A stretch of DNA of 64,000 bases from Nostoc sp. NIES-4103 (GTDB taxonomy: Bacteria; Cyanobacteriota; Cyanobacteriia; Cyanobacteriales; Nostocaceae), in assembly GCF_002368335.1 (NCBI RefSeq), contig NZ_AP018288.1:1171247-1235246 (forward strand), written 5' to 3'. Position 1 is the first letter of the stretch; every line of letters begins with the position of its first letter. A program made the position numbers and the translations under genes. Positions 1-8,496 of this stretch are shown piece after piece. A model generated the notes under the pieces. The model had not been told where the DNA came from. It saw only the letters and a list, made by a program, of their open reading frames with translations, and searched no databases.

Positions 1-67
1 GGTCAGACGACTAGCATAATTTTTGACTCAATTTGACTTTTAAAACATCCTCTTAACTCCTAACTCC

Positions 68-625
68 TCACTCCTCTCTCCTACCTTCTGCTACTGGTTG
101 TTCTTTGACTGTCAGATCTAGTTCTAGTTGTTCTTCTTTTTGATTATTGGACAAGATCTGAGGAAGCTGCTCGATTTGGAAATATTGATGAAATTTTGAC
201 GTTACTTGTAACGAGTAAGAGCGAGAATCATTATCTCGGCGTTTGCGGACAAAACCGAGTTCGACTAGTTCTGGAACATGTTGATATACTCCAGAACCGC
301 GTAATTCAATCAATTCGCTTTGAAGTATGGGGCTGTTCAGGGCGATCGCTGCTAAAGTCCGCAATGCCCCTAAACCTAATTCTACGGGAATTAGTGTTTG
401 TACAAGGTCATGAAAGTCAGACCGCAGTTGCAGACTGTAACCATTTGGAGTTTCTACAACTTCTAAGGCGCTATCTCGACGGGCATAATTGTCAATCAGT
501 TCAATTATGCCTTCTTCAACTGTGGCGCGATCGCACGCGGCATACTCGGCGATTTCGCCGAGCGACAAGGGCTTACCCTTTAAGTAGAGAATCGCTTCTA
601 TCTTAGTCGCTGTGGCTTTCGTCAT
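68..625 (-). CDS. scpB: Segregation and condensation protein ScpB
   Basis: ScpB is the kleisin-associated winged-helix subunit of the SMC-ScpA-ScpB condensin that organises and segregates the chromosome in the cytoplasm. The 185-residue product has the expected two-winged-helix layout: an N-terminal domain (about residues 1-75, with LSLGEIAEYA) and a second domain (about 85-150, with ALRTLAAIALNSPIL followed by the conserved ELRG). The C-terminal 30 residues are acidic and unstructured-looking, as is usual. No scpA is adjacent. The ATG start lies directly against an STRR on its upstream side. The family call is firm. Confidence 0.9.
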   Translation of the reverse strand: MTKATATKIEAILYLKGKPLSLGEIAEYAACDRATVEEGIIELIDNYARRDSALEVVETPNGYSLQLRSDFHDLVQTLIPVELGLGALRTLAAIALNSPILQSELIELRGSGVYQHVPELVELGFVRKRRDNDSRSYSLQVTSKFHQYFQIEQLPQILSNNQKEEQLELDLTVKEQPVAEGRREE

Positions 626-700
626 TTGTCATTAGTCAATAGTCATTGGTCATTTGTCATTTGTCATTAGCAACTGACAACTGACAACTGACAATTAACC
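622..700. repeat. Short tandem repeats (TCATTTG / TCAGTTG type)
   Basis: Degenerate heptamers (GTCATTT, GTCAATA, ACTGACA) are stacked between scpB and ispD. This is a typical Nostocales STRR; no promoter can be read inside it. Confidence 0.85.
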
Positions 701-818
701 GGGATGATAACTTGTGTGTGGGATTATACTAGAATTTACGACAAAAGTCAAGATATGTCTTGGCATGACCAGGTTTGGTGAGGGAATTGCCCAAAATTTT
801 TGTCACATAATTTACTGT

Positions 819-1502
819 TTACCAGCCTCGACTGCTGAGGATAAATTCTGCGATCGCTAGATCCTGGGGAGTGGTCAGTTTTAAATTTGTCTCCTCACCT
901 GGGACAATTTGCACTTCGATACCGCACATCTCAAACAAAGCAGCATCGTCAGTTACTTCCCAGCCCTGACGAACACCTTCAGCGTGGCACTGTTTCAACA
1001 ATTTGACATTAAAACCTTGAGGAGTTTGTGCTGCCCATAGTTGCTGTCGGTCGGGTGTACTTTGAATTATGCCATTTTCATCCACAACTTTGATTGTGTC
1101 TTTCACAGGCACGGCGGCGATTAAACCAGGACATTGGCGAATAGCTTCAGCACAAGAGTTAAGTAAATCTGGTGTCACCAGACATCTAGCACCATCGTGA
1201 ATTAATACTTGCTCTGCGGCAGGTGGCAGCGCTTGCAAGCCGTTGTAAACTGATTCTTGTCTGGTAGAGCCGCCAGTAATTAGTTCTACAGGTTTACTGA
1301 GCTTCAGGTCGGCGAGAATTGCTTTGAAATCTGGCCAATCGCTAGGTTGAGAGATAATTCCTATCCACTCGATTGTACTTGCCGCTGCTGCCGCTTTCAG
1401 AGTCCAAGCAATAATTGGTTGCGATCGCACTTCGAGCAGGAGTTTATTACGGTTACTCCCCATTCTTTTGCCCATTCCCGCAGCTGGAATTAATAAATAC
1501 AC
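819..1502 (-). CDS. ispD: 2-C-methyl-D-erythritol 4-phosphate cytidylyltransferase (IspD)
   Basis: IspD transfers CMP from CTP to methylerythritol phosphate in the MEP isoprenoid pathway, which supplies carotenoids, phytol and quinones. Visible motifs are the N-terminal nucleotide loop PAAGMGKRMGSNRNK (about residues 6-20), LIHDGARCLV and WEVTDDAALFE near the CMP/MEP site. I place the start at the GTG at 1502 (VYLLIPAAGMG), which gives 227 residues, the normal family length. The open frame continues to an ATG at 1658, but the extra 52 residues are only translated repeat (SPQSPVP units). A TTG at 1514 is a second possible start. Confidence 0.9.
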   Translation of the reverse strand: MYLLIPAAGMGKRMGSNRNKLLLEVRSQPIIAWTLKAAAAASTIEWIGIISQPSDWPDFKAILADLKLSKPVELITGGSTRQESVYNGLQALPPAAEQVLIHDGARCLVTPDLLNSCAEAIRQCPGLIAAVPVKDTIKVVDENGIIQSTPDRQQLWAAQTPQGFNVKLLKQCHAEGVRQGWEVTDDAALFEMCGIEVQIVPGEETNLKLTTPQDLAIAEFILSSRGW

Positions 1503-1720
1503 AGAATTCCTCAATCTTGAAACTGGGGACTGGGGACTGGGGACTGGGGACTGGGGACTGGGGACTGGGGACTGGGGACTGGGGACTGAGGACTGGTGAC
1601 TGGTGACTGGGAAATTTCTCTGACACCCAATCCCTAATACCCAATCCCTAATACCCAATCCCTAATACCCAATTCCCAATCCCCAATTCCCAATCCCCAA
1701 TTCCCAATCTCTAATACCTA
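1503..1720. repeat. STRR block (ACTGGGG, then CCCAATC units)
   Basis: About ten tandem ACTGGGG heptamers (1521-1600) are followed by CCCTAATACCCAATC units to about 1715. The block abuts the ispD start and keeps the ispD frame open upstream, creating a false N-terminal extension. Confidence 0.95.
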
Positions 1721-1762
1721 TATTCCCCTAAAATAGGGAGCGAGTACGCGTCAATAAATATT

Positions 1763-2722
1763 ATGCGAGTAGTAGCCCTTGTACCTGGCGGGATTGGCGA
1801 TCAAATCCTCTTTTTTCCAACTTTAGATGACCTGAAGCGCTATTACCCCAACGCTCAGATAGATGTCGTTGTTGAACCCCGGTCAAAGGCTGCCTACCGG
1901 GTGAGCAAGTCAGTAAATGAAGTACTGGCCTTTGATTTCAAAGACCGTAACAGTCTGGCAGATTGGGGCAACCTGGTAGGCTCGATTCGCGATCGCGAGT
2001 ACGATGTCGCCATCGCTGCTGGGCAAAGCTGGTTAGTGGGTCTTTTTCTGTGGTTGACAGGAATTCCTAAACGCATCGGCTATCAAGGCAAAGGAGCCAT
2101 TTTTCTCACCGATATTGTTCCGTTTAAACCGTCCCAGTATGCGGCAGCAGTTTACCACGACTTGCTGCAACCATTAGGTATTAAGTCTCCTACCCCAGAG
2201 TTGGCACTAAATGTGCCCAAACCAGATATTGAGTGGGCACAAAGGGAACAAAAACGTTTAGGGGTGAATGAAACAGGCTATGTCCTAATTTATAACGGTT
2301 CTGACCAGGTATCCCTGGCTACAGATGCGGATACAATCTATCCTGTGAATAATTGGCAGCAAATTATTCAAGACTTTCAATACAAGCAACCAGATTTGCC
2401 TGTGGTGGTCGTTAAAGGAGCTGACAACGAGCAGTTTGTGCGATCGCTGTTGGAGTATTCTCCAGAAATCAAGGTGACTACCCCAGATGATATCGGTAAA
2501 TTAGCTGCCATGATAGCGGGAGCGAATTTGATGTTGTCCACAGACAGCGCACCACTACACTTAAGTGTGGCAGTACAAACCTATACTATTGGATTATTTG
2601 GCCCTACGGAACCAGCAAAGTTATTACCCAAAAACGATAGATTCCTCGCCATTAAATCCTCTACTGGTAAGGTGGCAGATATTTCGCCCAAAACTGTTTT
2701 GGAGAAAATCTGGGGTGGTTAA
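1763..2722 (+). CDS. Glycosyltransferase family 9 (heptosyltransferase-like)
   Basis: GT9 enzymes move heptose or related sugars from NDP donors onto lipopolysaccharide or surface glycans at the inner face of the cytoplasmic membrane. The 319-residue protein has the N-terminal acceptor-domain loop VPGGIGDQILFFPTL (residues 7-21) and the C-terminal GT9 signature with DSAPLHLSVA and IGLFGPTEPAKLLP (about 257-290). Length is normal for the family. The acceptor cannot be predicted; cyanobacteria often use such genes for O-antigen or heterocyst polysaccharide. It is transcribed away from ispD and followed by a clear hairpin terminator. Confidence 0.85.
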   Translation: MRVVALVPGGIGDQILFFPTLDDLKRYYPNAQIDVVVEPRSKAAYRVSKSVNEVLAFDFKDRNSLADWGNLVGSIRDREYDVAIAAGQSWLVGLFLWLTGIPKRIGYQGKGAIFLTDIVPFKPSQYAAAVYHDLLQPLGIKSPTPELALNVPKPDIEWAQREQKRLGVNETGYVLIYNGSDQVSLATDADTIYPVNNWQQIIQDFQYKQPDLPVVVVKGADNEQFVRSLLEYSPEIKVTTPDDIGKLAAMIAGANLMLSTDSAPLHLSVAVQTYTIGLFGPTEPAKLLPKNDRFLAIKSSTGKVADISPKTVLEKIWGG

Positions 2723-2870
2723 ACCAGCAGTTTTCATCAAATGCTGCCATTGTAGAAATTTCGCCACACTCGTAGTTTGGTAAGTGCGTCTTAGCTGGCA
2801 AATACTTGCATCGAACAGATTTAGTCTTGAGCTGATAACCTCTATTCAATTTTGGTGCTATTACCACCTG

Positions 2871-2916
2871 AAATCCGCTAAATTTACCCTGGTAAACTTA
2901 GCGGATTTTGGCTTTT
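2871..2916 (+). terminator. Strong rho-independent-type hairpin after the GT9 gene
   Basis: Perfect arms AAATCCGCTAA (2871-2881) and TTAGCGGATTT (2898-2908), extended inside by TTTACC/GGTAAA, are followed by a T-rich run. It lies about 150 nt past the GT9 stop. Confidence 0.7.
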
Positions 2917-2962
2917 TAATCAAAAAAAATCATCTAGGAAAGCTTTATTCAACTTTTTAATT

Positions 2963-3043
2963 CCAATCCCCAATCCCCAATTCCCAATCCCCAATCCCCA
3001 ATCCCCAATCCCCAATCCCCAATCCCCAATCCCCAATCCCCTA
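2963..3043. repeat. STRR (CAATCCC heptamers)
   Basis: Roughly eleven near-perfect CAATCCC units end at the stop codon of the next minus-strand gene. Confidence 0.95.
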
Positions 3044-3044
3044 A

Positions 3045-3908
3045 CTAAGATTTAAACTCTTGTTCCATTTGCAGATATTTAGGAACACCGACGAGTTCTT
3101 GAAAATCTTTAAAGTTAATCAAGTCTGGAAAATTAGCTGTGGTTCCTTGTTCTTTGAGATGACGCAAGCAAGTACTCATCACCTGTGTGACTGTCATCAA
3201 AGCAGTGAGTGGGAAAAAGACAATTTTGAAGCCTAAATTTTGTAACTCGGCGGCAGAAAGTTGGGGAGTTTTACCACCTTCAACAATATTGGCTACTAGT
3301 GGCACATCTGGGAAAGCAGAAGCGATAATTTGCAGTTCTTCAACAGATTGAGGAGCTTCTACAAACAGTATATCTGCCCCTGCTTTTATGTAAGCTCGAC
3401 CACGAGCGATCGCTTCGTCTAAACCCAGTGGGCCGCGGGCATCAGTACGAGCAATAATTACTAAACCACTATCACCACGCGCCTCTACCGCTGCTTTGAT
3501 TTTTCCTACATGTTCGGCTTCGGCGATAACTCGTTTCCCTTCAAAATGACCGCACTTTTTGGGCCATTCTTGGTCTTCTAGCAACACTCCAGCAACACCC
3601 AACTGTACAGCATCCTTGACAGTGCGGATCACATTCAAGGCATTACCATAGCCGGTATCCAAATCGGCAATTAGGGGAATATTAACTGACTGAGTAATTC
3701 GTCCCACGCTGTAAAGCATTTCAGTAGCCGTGAGAAAACCGTAATCTGGTAAACCCAGCACAGAAGCTGCAATGCCAAAGCCACTGGTAGCCACTACCTC
3801 AAAACCTATCTGTTCAGCTAGTTTAGCACTCAGACAGTCGTAGACACCAGGAATTACCAGAATTTCAGGACGCGCAAGTAACTGCCGCAGTATTTGTCTA
3901 GAAGACAT
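3045..3908 (-). CDS. Isocitrate lyase/PEP mutase superfamily protein
   Basis: Members of this TIM-barrel superfamily cleave or form C-C or C-P bonds next to carboxylates (2-methylisocitrate lyase, oxaloacetate decarboxylase, PEP mutase). Visible are the metal-binding DLDTGYGN (about residues 82-89) and the lyase-type catalytic loop EDQEWPKKCGHFEGK (about 112-126). The Cys in KKCGH is typical of lyases and argues against PEP mutase. IARTDAR and ADILFVEAPQ complete the barrel. The 287-residue length fits. No methylcitrate-cycle partner is nearby, so the substrate is unknown. Both flanks are STRRs. Confidence 0.8.
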   Translation of the reverse strand: MSSRQILRQLLARPEILVIPGVYDCLSAKLAEQIGFEVVATSGFGIAASVLGLPDYGFLTATEMLYSVGRITQSVNIPLIADLDTGYGNALNVIRTVKDAVQLGVAGVLLEDQEWPKKCGHFEGKRVIAEAEHVGKIKAAVEARGDSGLVIIARTDARGPLGLDEAIARGRAYIKAGADILFVEAPQSVEELQIIASAFPDVPLVANIVEGGKTPQLSAAELQNLGFKIVFFPLTALMTVTQVMSTCLRHLKEQGTTANFPDLINFKDFQELVGVPKYLQMEQEFKS

Positions 3909-3916
3909 AAAGCAAT

Positions 3917-4062
3917 ATGGGGACTGGGGATTGGGGACTGGGTATTAGGAAGATATTTTAATTAAAATTTGGGAAGGGCCAGAGTAAATTCCATAATTTT
4001 TAAGAGTTCTAACCTAATCCCTAATCCCCATTGCCCCTAATCCCCAGTCCCTTTTACTTAAG
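3917..4062. repeat. STRR-containing spacer
   Basis: GGGGACT/GGGGATT units at 3917-3947 and CCTAATCCCCA units at 4012-4052 flank an AT-rich core. This divergent gap probably holds the promoters of both neighbours, but none is clear. Confidence 0.6.
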
Positions 4063-4070
4063 CAAATACT

Positions 4071-5339
4071 ATGAATGACGAATTTTACAATAAAGGATTA
4101 GAAAAAGCGCAACAAAAAGACTACGCAGGAGCCATTGCAGAATTTAACCGTGCTTTACAACTGACGCCTTACTTTCCTGAAGCTTACTTGCAAAGAGGTT
4201 TAGCCTATTATGACTCAGGAGAAATTCACCAAGCTGTTTCAGATTATACACAAGTGCTGAGGCTGAATCCTGAGAGTGTCGAAGCATATTATTGTCGCGC
4301 ATTGGCAAGGGTGGCGCTGAAGAATCTGCCAGGGGCGCTGTCAGATGTGGAAAGCGCTATTCGCCTAAATTACAATTATGCTGCGGCTCATAGCCTGCGG
4401 GGGACTGTGCGGCGCAAACAAGGGTATATTCAAGATGCGATCGCTAGCTTTAAAAAAGCGGCAGAATTATACTTACAACAAAAAGACAAAGAAAATTGTC
4501 GGCTGTGTTTGGAAAAGATTAAACAGTTACAACCACCAGAAAAACCAGTGGCTGAGCAACAAATTTCTACAAATGTACCTATCATATCCACAAATGCATA
4601 TTTCACGCAGTTATTAGAAAAAGCTGAAAAGGGAGAGACGCGGGAGGCAATTGCAGATTTAAACTGGGTATTGCAAGCTGATCCGCAAGATGCCCAAGCT
4701 TATTGCTGCCGGGGCGTGGTACGTTGCAAAATGGGGAATTACCGAGAAGCGATCGCTGATTTTAACCAAGCACTGCTATTAAACTTTCAAGATGCCGTTG
4801 TTTATCGCAACCGCGGCAAAGCACGCTCACTTTTAGGGGATAATCAAGGAGCGATCGCTGATTTTAACCAAGCCCTGCAAATCCAACCCCAAGATGCCTT
4901 AGTCTATGTTGGCAGAGGCAACGCCTATCGGGCAATGGGTAATTATCTCGGTGCAATTGCTGACTACACCCAAGCTTTGCAAATCAATCCCGATGATGCT
5001 CAAGCTTACTACAATCGTGGCATTGCCTACACTTTTTTAGAAGAAATGGAATCGGCTGTTGCAGATTATCAGCAAGCAGCTAGTATTTATTGTGAAAAAG
5101 AAGATTGGGATAATTACCACCAAGTCTTAAATAGCCTGCAAAAAATCAACAAATCTTATCCTGAGTCCAGACATCAAAAGTATAATTTACTACGTCAGCG
5201 ATTGTTGCGATTAGTTGGAGGATATTGGGAAATTGCCCAAAGATTGATAGAACAAAAGCGAGACTATTATCCTGGGATGACAGATGAGTGGTATTTACAA
5301 CAAGTAATTGATGATTTGGAACGCGATCGCGGCAGATAA
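4071..5339 (+). CDS. Tetratricopeptide repeat protein
   Basis: A 422-residue soluble TPR scaffold. Two blocks of canonical 34-residue repeats are visible: about residues 1-136 (AGAIAEFNRALQLTPYFPEA, then YLQRGLAYYDSGE) and about 180-340 (DFNQALLLNFQDAVVYRNRG and similar). A low-similarity linker (about 140-178) separates them. The last 70 residues are charged and not TPR. There is no signal peptide or membrane segment. Such proteins bind partners rather than catalyse; the partner is unknown. Confidence 0.85.
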   Translation: MNDEFYNKGLEKAQQKDYAGAIAEFNRALQLTPYFPEAYLQRGLAYYDSGEIHQAVSDYTQVLRLNPESVEAYYCRALARVALKNLPGALSDVESAIRLNYNYAAAHSLRGTVRRKQGYIQDAIASFKKAAELYLQQKDKENCRLCLEKIKQLQPPEKPVAEQQISTNVPIISTNAYFTQLLEKAEKGETREAIADLNWVLQADPQDAQAYCCRGVVRCKMGNYREAIADFNQALLLNFQDAVVYRNRGKARSLLGDNQGAIADFNQALQIQPQDALVYVGRGNAYRAMGNYLGAIADYTQALQINPDDAQAYYNRGIAYTFLEEMESAVADYQQAASIYCEKEDWDNYHQVLNSLQKINKSYPESRHQKYNLLRQRLLRLVGGYWEIAQRLIEQKRDYYPGMTDEWYLQQVIDDLERDRGR

Positions 5340-5436
5340 TAGATTATTGTCACAGTCAAAAGTCAACAGTCAACAGTCAACAACTGTAACAAGAACAATT
5401 TATTTCTTGGAGTTTTCATAGTTAGGAGTTGTATTA

Positions 5437-5886
5437 ATGCCTAATATACGCGAAGAAATGCCTGTACTTGCCCGTCATGAAGGAGATTGGCTAGGAACAT
5501 ATACATTAATTGATACACAAGGAAAAATCCTTGACAAGTATGAATCTCATTTAACGTGCCAATTTCCAGAAAATGCTCCCTATCCCTACTACCAAATCAA
5601 CCGCTACAGCTGGGCTGATGGTAAAAAAGAAGAGTATGAGTTTCCAGGAATCTATAGTGACAAAAATCTTTTATTTGATACCAATCGCATTAAAGGTAGA
5701 GCTTGGGAAGCAGATGATTCCACCGTTATTTTGCATTTTACATACAAGGAACAACCAGAGATGTCATTATATGAAATGATACTTCTTAGTCCTTGTAATA
5801 ACTACCGCGCTCGTACTTGGCACTGGTTCAAAAACCATCAACTTTTCCAGCGCACTCTTATACAAGAAGAACGGCTACGCTCATAA
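5437..5886 (+). CDS. DUF3598-like (calycin-fold) protein
   Basis: A 149-residue protein starting REEMPVLARHEGDWLGTYT and containing RARTWHWFKN and RTLIQEE. From memory this pattern matches cyanobacterial DUF3598 proteins, predicted small beta-barrels of the calycin/lipocalin type. An AGGAG lies about 8 nt before the ATG. There is no signal peptide. It is co-directional with hisS but about 350 nt upstream. No specific function is proposed. Confidence 0.65.
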   Translation: MPNIREEMPVLARHEGDWLGTYTLIDTQGKILDKYESHLTCQFPENAPYPYYQINRYSWADGKKEEYEFPGIYSDKNLLFDTNRIKGRAWEADDSTVILHFTYKEQPEMSLYEMILLSPCNNYRARTWHWFKNHQLFQRTLIQEERLRS

Positions 5887-5970
5887 CTTCAACACTCACC
5901 AGATGCTTGATAAACTAAATTTTAACTTCCCAGGTGCGTTACACTTTGTGAGCGCGCTATTTTCTGAGTA

Positions 5971-6220
5971 AATATAGCTGGGGACTGGGGACTAGGGACT
6001 GGGGACTGGGTGAAAAGTCTTTTTGTGTCTAGGTTTTATTATCTGTTGATGTCCTAACACTACTGGCGACAGCTATAAATTTAATGGACTTAACACTCCC
6101 CTCCTCGCAAGCGGGGAGGGGTTGGGGGTGGGGTTGAAGCATATTTCCTGCAAACGAGAACCACCATATATCCTAAATAGCTACTTTTAATCTAAAATCT
6201 AAAATCTAAAATCTAAAATT
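5971..6220. repeat. Intergenic repeats upstream of hisS
   Basis: The 349-nt gap holds ACTGGGG heptamers (5971-6012), a GC-rich palindrome of the CCCCTCCTCGCAAGCGGGGAGGGG type (about 6097-6138) and tandem ATCTAAA heptamers (6187-6220) just before the hisS ribosome site. Confidence 0.8.
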
Positions 6221-6235
6221 AGCAAAGGTAAAGTC

Positions 6236-7624
6236 ATGGCAAAGGCAGACAAAATAAATTTCTCAACTCCTAGTGGTTTTCCAGAATTTCTTCCTGGTGA
6301 AAAACGCCTAGAAGTATATTTACTAGATACCATTCGTAGAGTGTTTGAGAGCTATGGCTTTACACCCATTGAAACTCCAGCAGTGGAACGTTTAGAAGTG
6401 CTACAAGCAAAAGGTAATCAAGGCGACAATATCATTTATGGTATTGATCCTATTTTGCCACCAAATCGACAAGCCGAAAAAGATAAAGCAGGAGAAACAG
6501 GTTCAGAAGCAAGAGCTTTAAAGTTTGATCAAACAGTTCCTTTAGCCGCGTATATTGCCCGTCACCTCAATGAATTAACCTTTCCTTTTGCTCGCTATCA
6601 AATGGATGTAGTTTTTCGTGGTGAACGTGCAAAAGACGGACGTTTCCGGCAATTTCGTCAGTGTGATATAGATGTAGTTGCGCGTCGAGAACTCAGTTTG
6701 CTTTATGATGCTCAAATGCCTGCAATTATCACTGAAATATTTGAAGCAGTAAATATCGGTGATTTTCTAATTCGCATCAATAATCGTAAAATTCTCACAG
6801 GTTTCTTTCAGTCAGTAGGAATTGCAGAAACCAAAATTAAAACCTGCATTAGTATCATCGATACTTTAGAAAAAGTAGGTGAAGCGAAAGTCAAGCATCA
6901 CCTAGAACAAGAAGGTATTGTAGCAGAACAAACTCAAAAAATCATCGATTTTATTAAAATTGATGGCACAGTTGATGAAGTATTAGATAAACTCAAACAC
7001 CTTGCTCAAAATTTACCAGAAGCCGAACAATTTCAATTGGGTGTCACTGAGTTAGAAACAGTAATTGCAGGCGTTCGTAATCTCGGAGTTGCCGAAAAAC
7101 GTTTTTGTATTGATTTATCCATCGCACGTGGACTTGATTACTACACCGGCACTGTTTACGAAACAACTTTATTAGGACACGAAGCCTTGGGTAGCATTTG
7201 TTCTGGCGGCAGATATGAAGAGTTAGTAGGAACATTTTTAGGTGAAAAAATGCCTGGCGTGGGCATTTCTATTGGCTTAACTCGCTTAATTAGTCGATTA
7301 CTAAAAGCTGGTATTTTGAGTAACTTACCTGCCACACCAGCACAGGTGATGGTAGTAAATATGCAAGAGGATTTGATGCCTCTTTATTTAAAAGTGTCAC
7401 AGAAACTACGTCAAGCTGGAATTAATGTGATCACTAGCTTTGACAAGCGGGCTTTAGGTAAACAATTCCAACTAGCAGACAAACAAGGAATTCAATTCTG
7501 TGTAATTATTGGTTCCGAGGAAGCAGCAGCACAAAAGTCTTCACTCAAAGATTTAAAAACAGGCGAACAAGTAGAAGTTGCTTTAGAAGATTTGGCAGAG
7601 GAAGTTAAACGAAGACTTGCCTAA
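6236..7624 (+). CDS. hisS: Histidyl-tRNA synthetase
   Basis: Class II synthetase that charges tRNA-His in the cytoplasm. Visible are motif 2 FRGERAKDGRFRQFRQCDID (about residues 140-160), the histidine-specific loops RGLDYYTGTVYE and GSICSGGRYEELVG, motif 3 GVGISIGLTRLISRL (about 340-355) and a C-terminal anticodon-binding domain (about 370-460). Length 462 is normal for the cyanobacterial form, with an insertion after IIYGIDP rich in charged residues. The alpha/beta-hydrolase gene begins 22 nt after the stop, so the two may be cotranscribed. Confidence 0.93.
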   Translation: MAKADKINFSTPSGFPEFLPGEKRLEVYLLDTIRRVFESYGFTPIETPAVERLEVLQAKGNQGDNIIYGIDPILPPNRQAEKDKAGETGSEARALKFDQTVPLAAYIARHLNELTFPFARYQMDVVFRGERAKDGRFRQFRQCDIDVVARRELSLLYDAQMPAIITEIFEAVNIGDFLIRINNRKILTGFFQSVGIAETKIKTCISIIDTLEKVGEAKVKHHLEQEGIVAEQTQKIIDFIKIDGTVDEVLDKLKHLAQNLPEAEQFQLGVTELETVIAGVRNLGVAEKRFCIDLSIARGLDYYTGTVYETTLLGHEALGSICSGGRYEELVGTFLGEKMPGVGISIGLTRLISRLLKAGILSNLPATPAQVMVVNMQEDLMPLYLKVSQKLRQAGINVITSFDKRALGKQFQLADKQGIQFCVIIGSEEAAAQKSSLKDLKTGEQVEVALEDLAEEVKRRLA

Positions 7625-7646
7625 ATCCTAACTTTATCAGGGTGTT

Positions 7647-8471
7647 ATGAATCAACCAATCAAGCGAGCTTTCTTAGACACTGAAGATGGCCAAATTCTT
7701 TATCGGATTGGCGGTGAAGGAGAGCCTTTATTGTTACTACATATGAACCCCCGCAGTAGTGACGAATATCGTGAATTAATGGCCATTCTCGTCAACAAAT
7801 ACCGCGTCATAGCGATGGACATGATGGGGTTTGGTGATTCCGATAAACCACCAAGAATGTACACAATTGCAGACTACGCAAAAACTGTCATTACACTCTT
7901 GGATGAGTTAGGGATACAGACAACCAGTATTTTAGGACACCACTTTGGCGGTTTTATAGCGGCAGAAGTAGCAGTAACTTACCCTAAGCGTGTTGATAAA
8001 ATTATCTTGTGCAATATTGCAGGTTTTGGTGAACAAGGGAAAGCAGAGTTATCAAAGAGATTTGCTAAGGGTTTCAAAATTAAAGAGGATGGCTCACACT
8101 TAATAGAAAGGTGGCTTGCTCGCGCTCATTATGCAGGCTCCGCCGAGTTAAATCACCGTTGGGTTTTAGATGATTTAAAATGCTTTAACTACCCTTTGTA
8201 TGCACTGTGGGCTGTAGGAGATTACTGCTTAGATGTAGTGGAAAGATTTAGTTATATAAAATGCCCAACCCTAATGTTGTGGGGTCTTCATGATGTAGAA
8301 CAATTTGAAAAATTGGGTTTAGCCAAAGCAAAAGATCGGTTATTCATTACAAAAGCAATTCCTCACTGTCAAGTCATAGATATTCCTGGTGGAACTATCT
8401 GCATGATGAATCAGATACCTGAAGAAATATCGAAGATAGTCATCGATTTTCTAGAGCATACATGTGTTTAA
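7647..8471 (+). CDS. Alpha/beta-hydrolase-fold protein lacking the classical nucleophile
   Basis: A 274-residue alpha/beta-hydrolase of the epoxide hydrolase/haloacetate dehalogenase type: LLLLHMNPRSS oxyanion region (28-38), MDMMGFGDSDKP (58-68), nucleophile elbow, then WGLHD with the acid D216. The elbow reads G97-H98-H99-F100-G101-G102, so the nucleophile position (normally Ser, Asp or Cys) is His. The catalytic-His position after PGGT is Ile251 (PGGTICMMNQ). Two of three triad residues are therefore replaced and classical chemistry is unlikely. It could be a binding protein, a lyase-like enzyme or degenerate. It lies 22 nt behind hisS and converges on the hydantoinase-type gene. Confidence 0.75.
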   Translation: MNQPIKRAFLDTEDGQILYRIGGEGEPLLLLHMNPRSSDEYRELMAILVNKYRVIAMDMMGFGDSDKPPRMYTIADYAKTVITLLDELGIQTTSILGHHFGGFIAAEVAVTYPKRVDKIILCNIAGFGEQGKAELSKRFAKGFKIKEDGSHLIERWLARAHYAGSAELNHRWVLDDLKCFNYPLYALWAVGDYCLDVVERFSYIKCPTLMLWGLHDVEQFEKLGLAKAKDRLFITKAIPHCQVIDIPGGTICMMNQIPEEISKIVIDFLEHTCV

Positions 8472-8496
8472 AACTGTAAAAATGGTATTGCCACTA

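Noticed and set aside
3045..3908. Phosphonate biosynthesis (PEP mutase) reading of this gene
   Set aside because: The loop contains KKCGH, typical of lyases, and no phosphonate genes are nearby.
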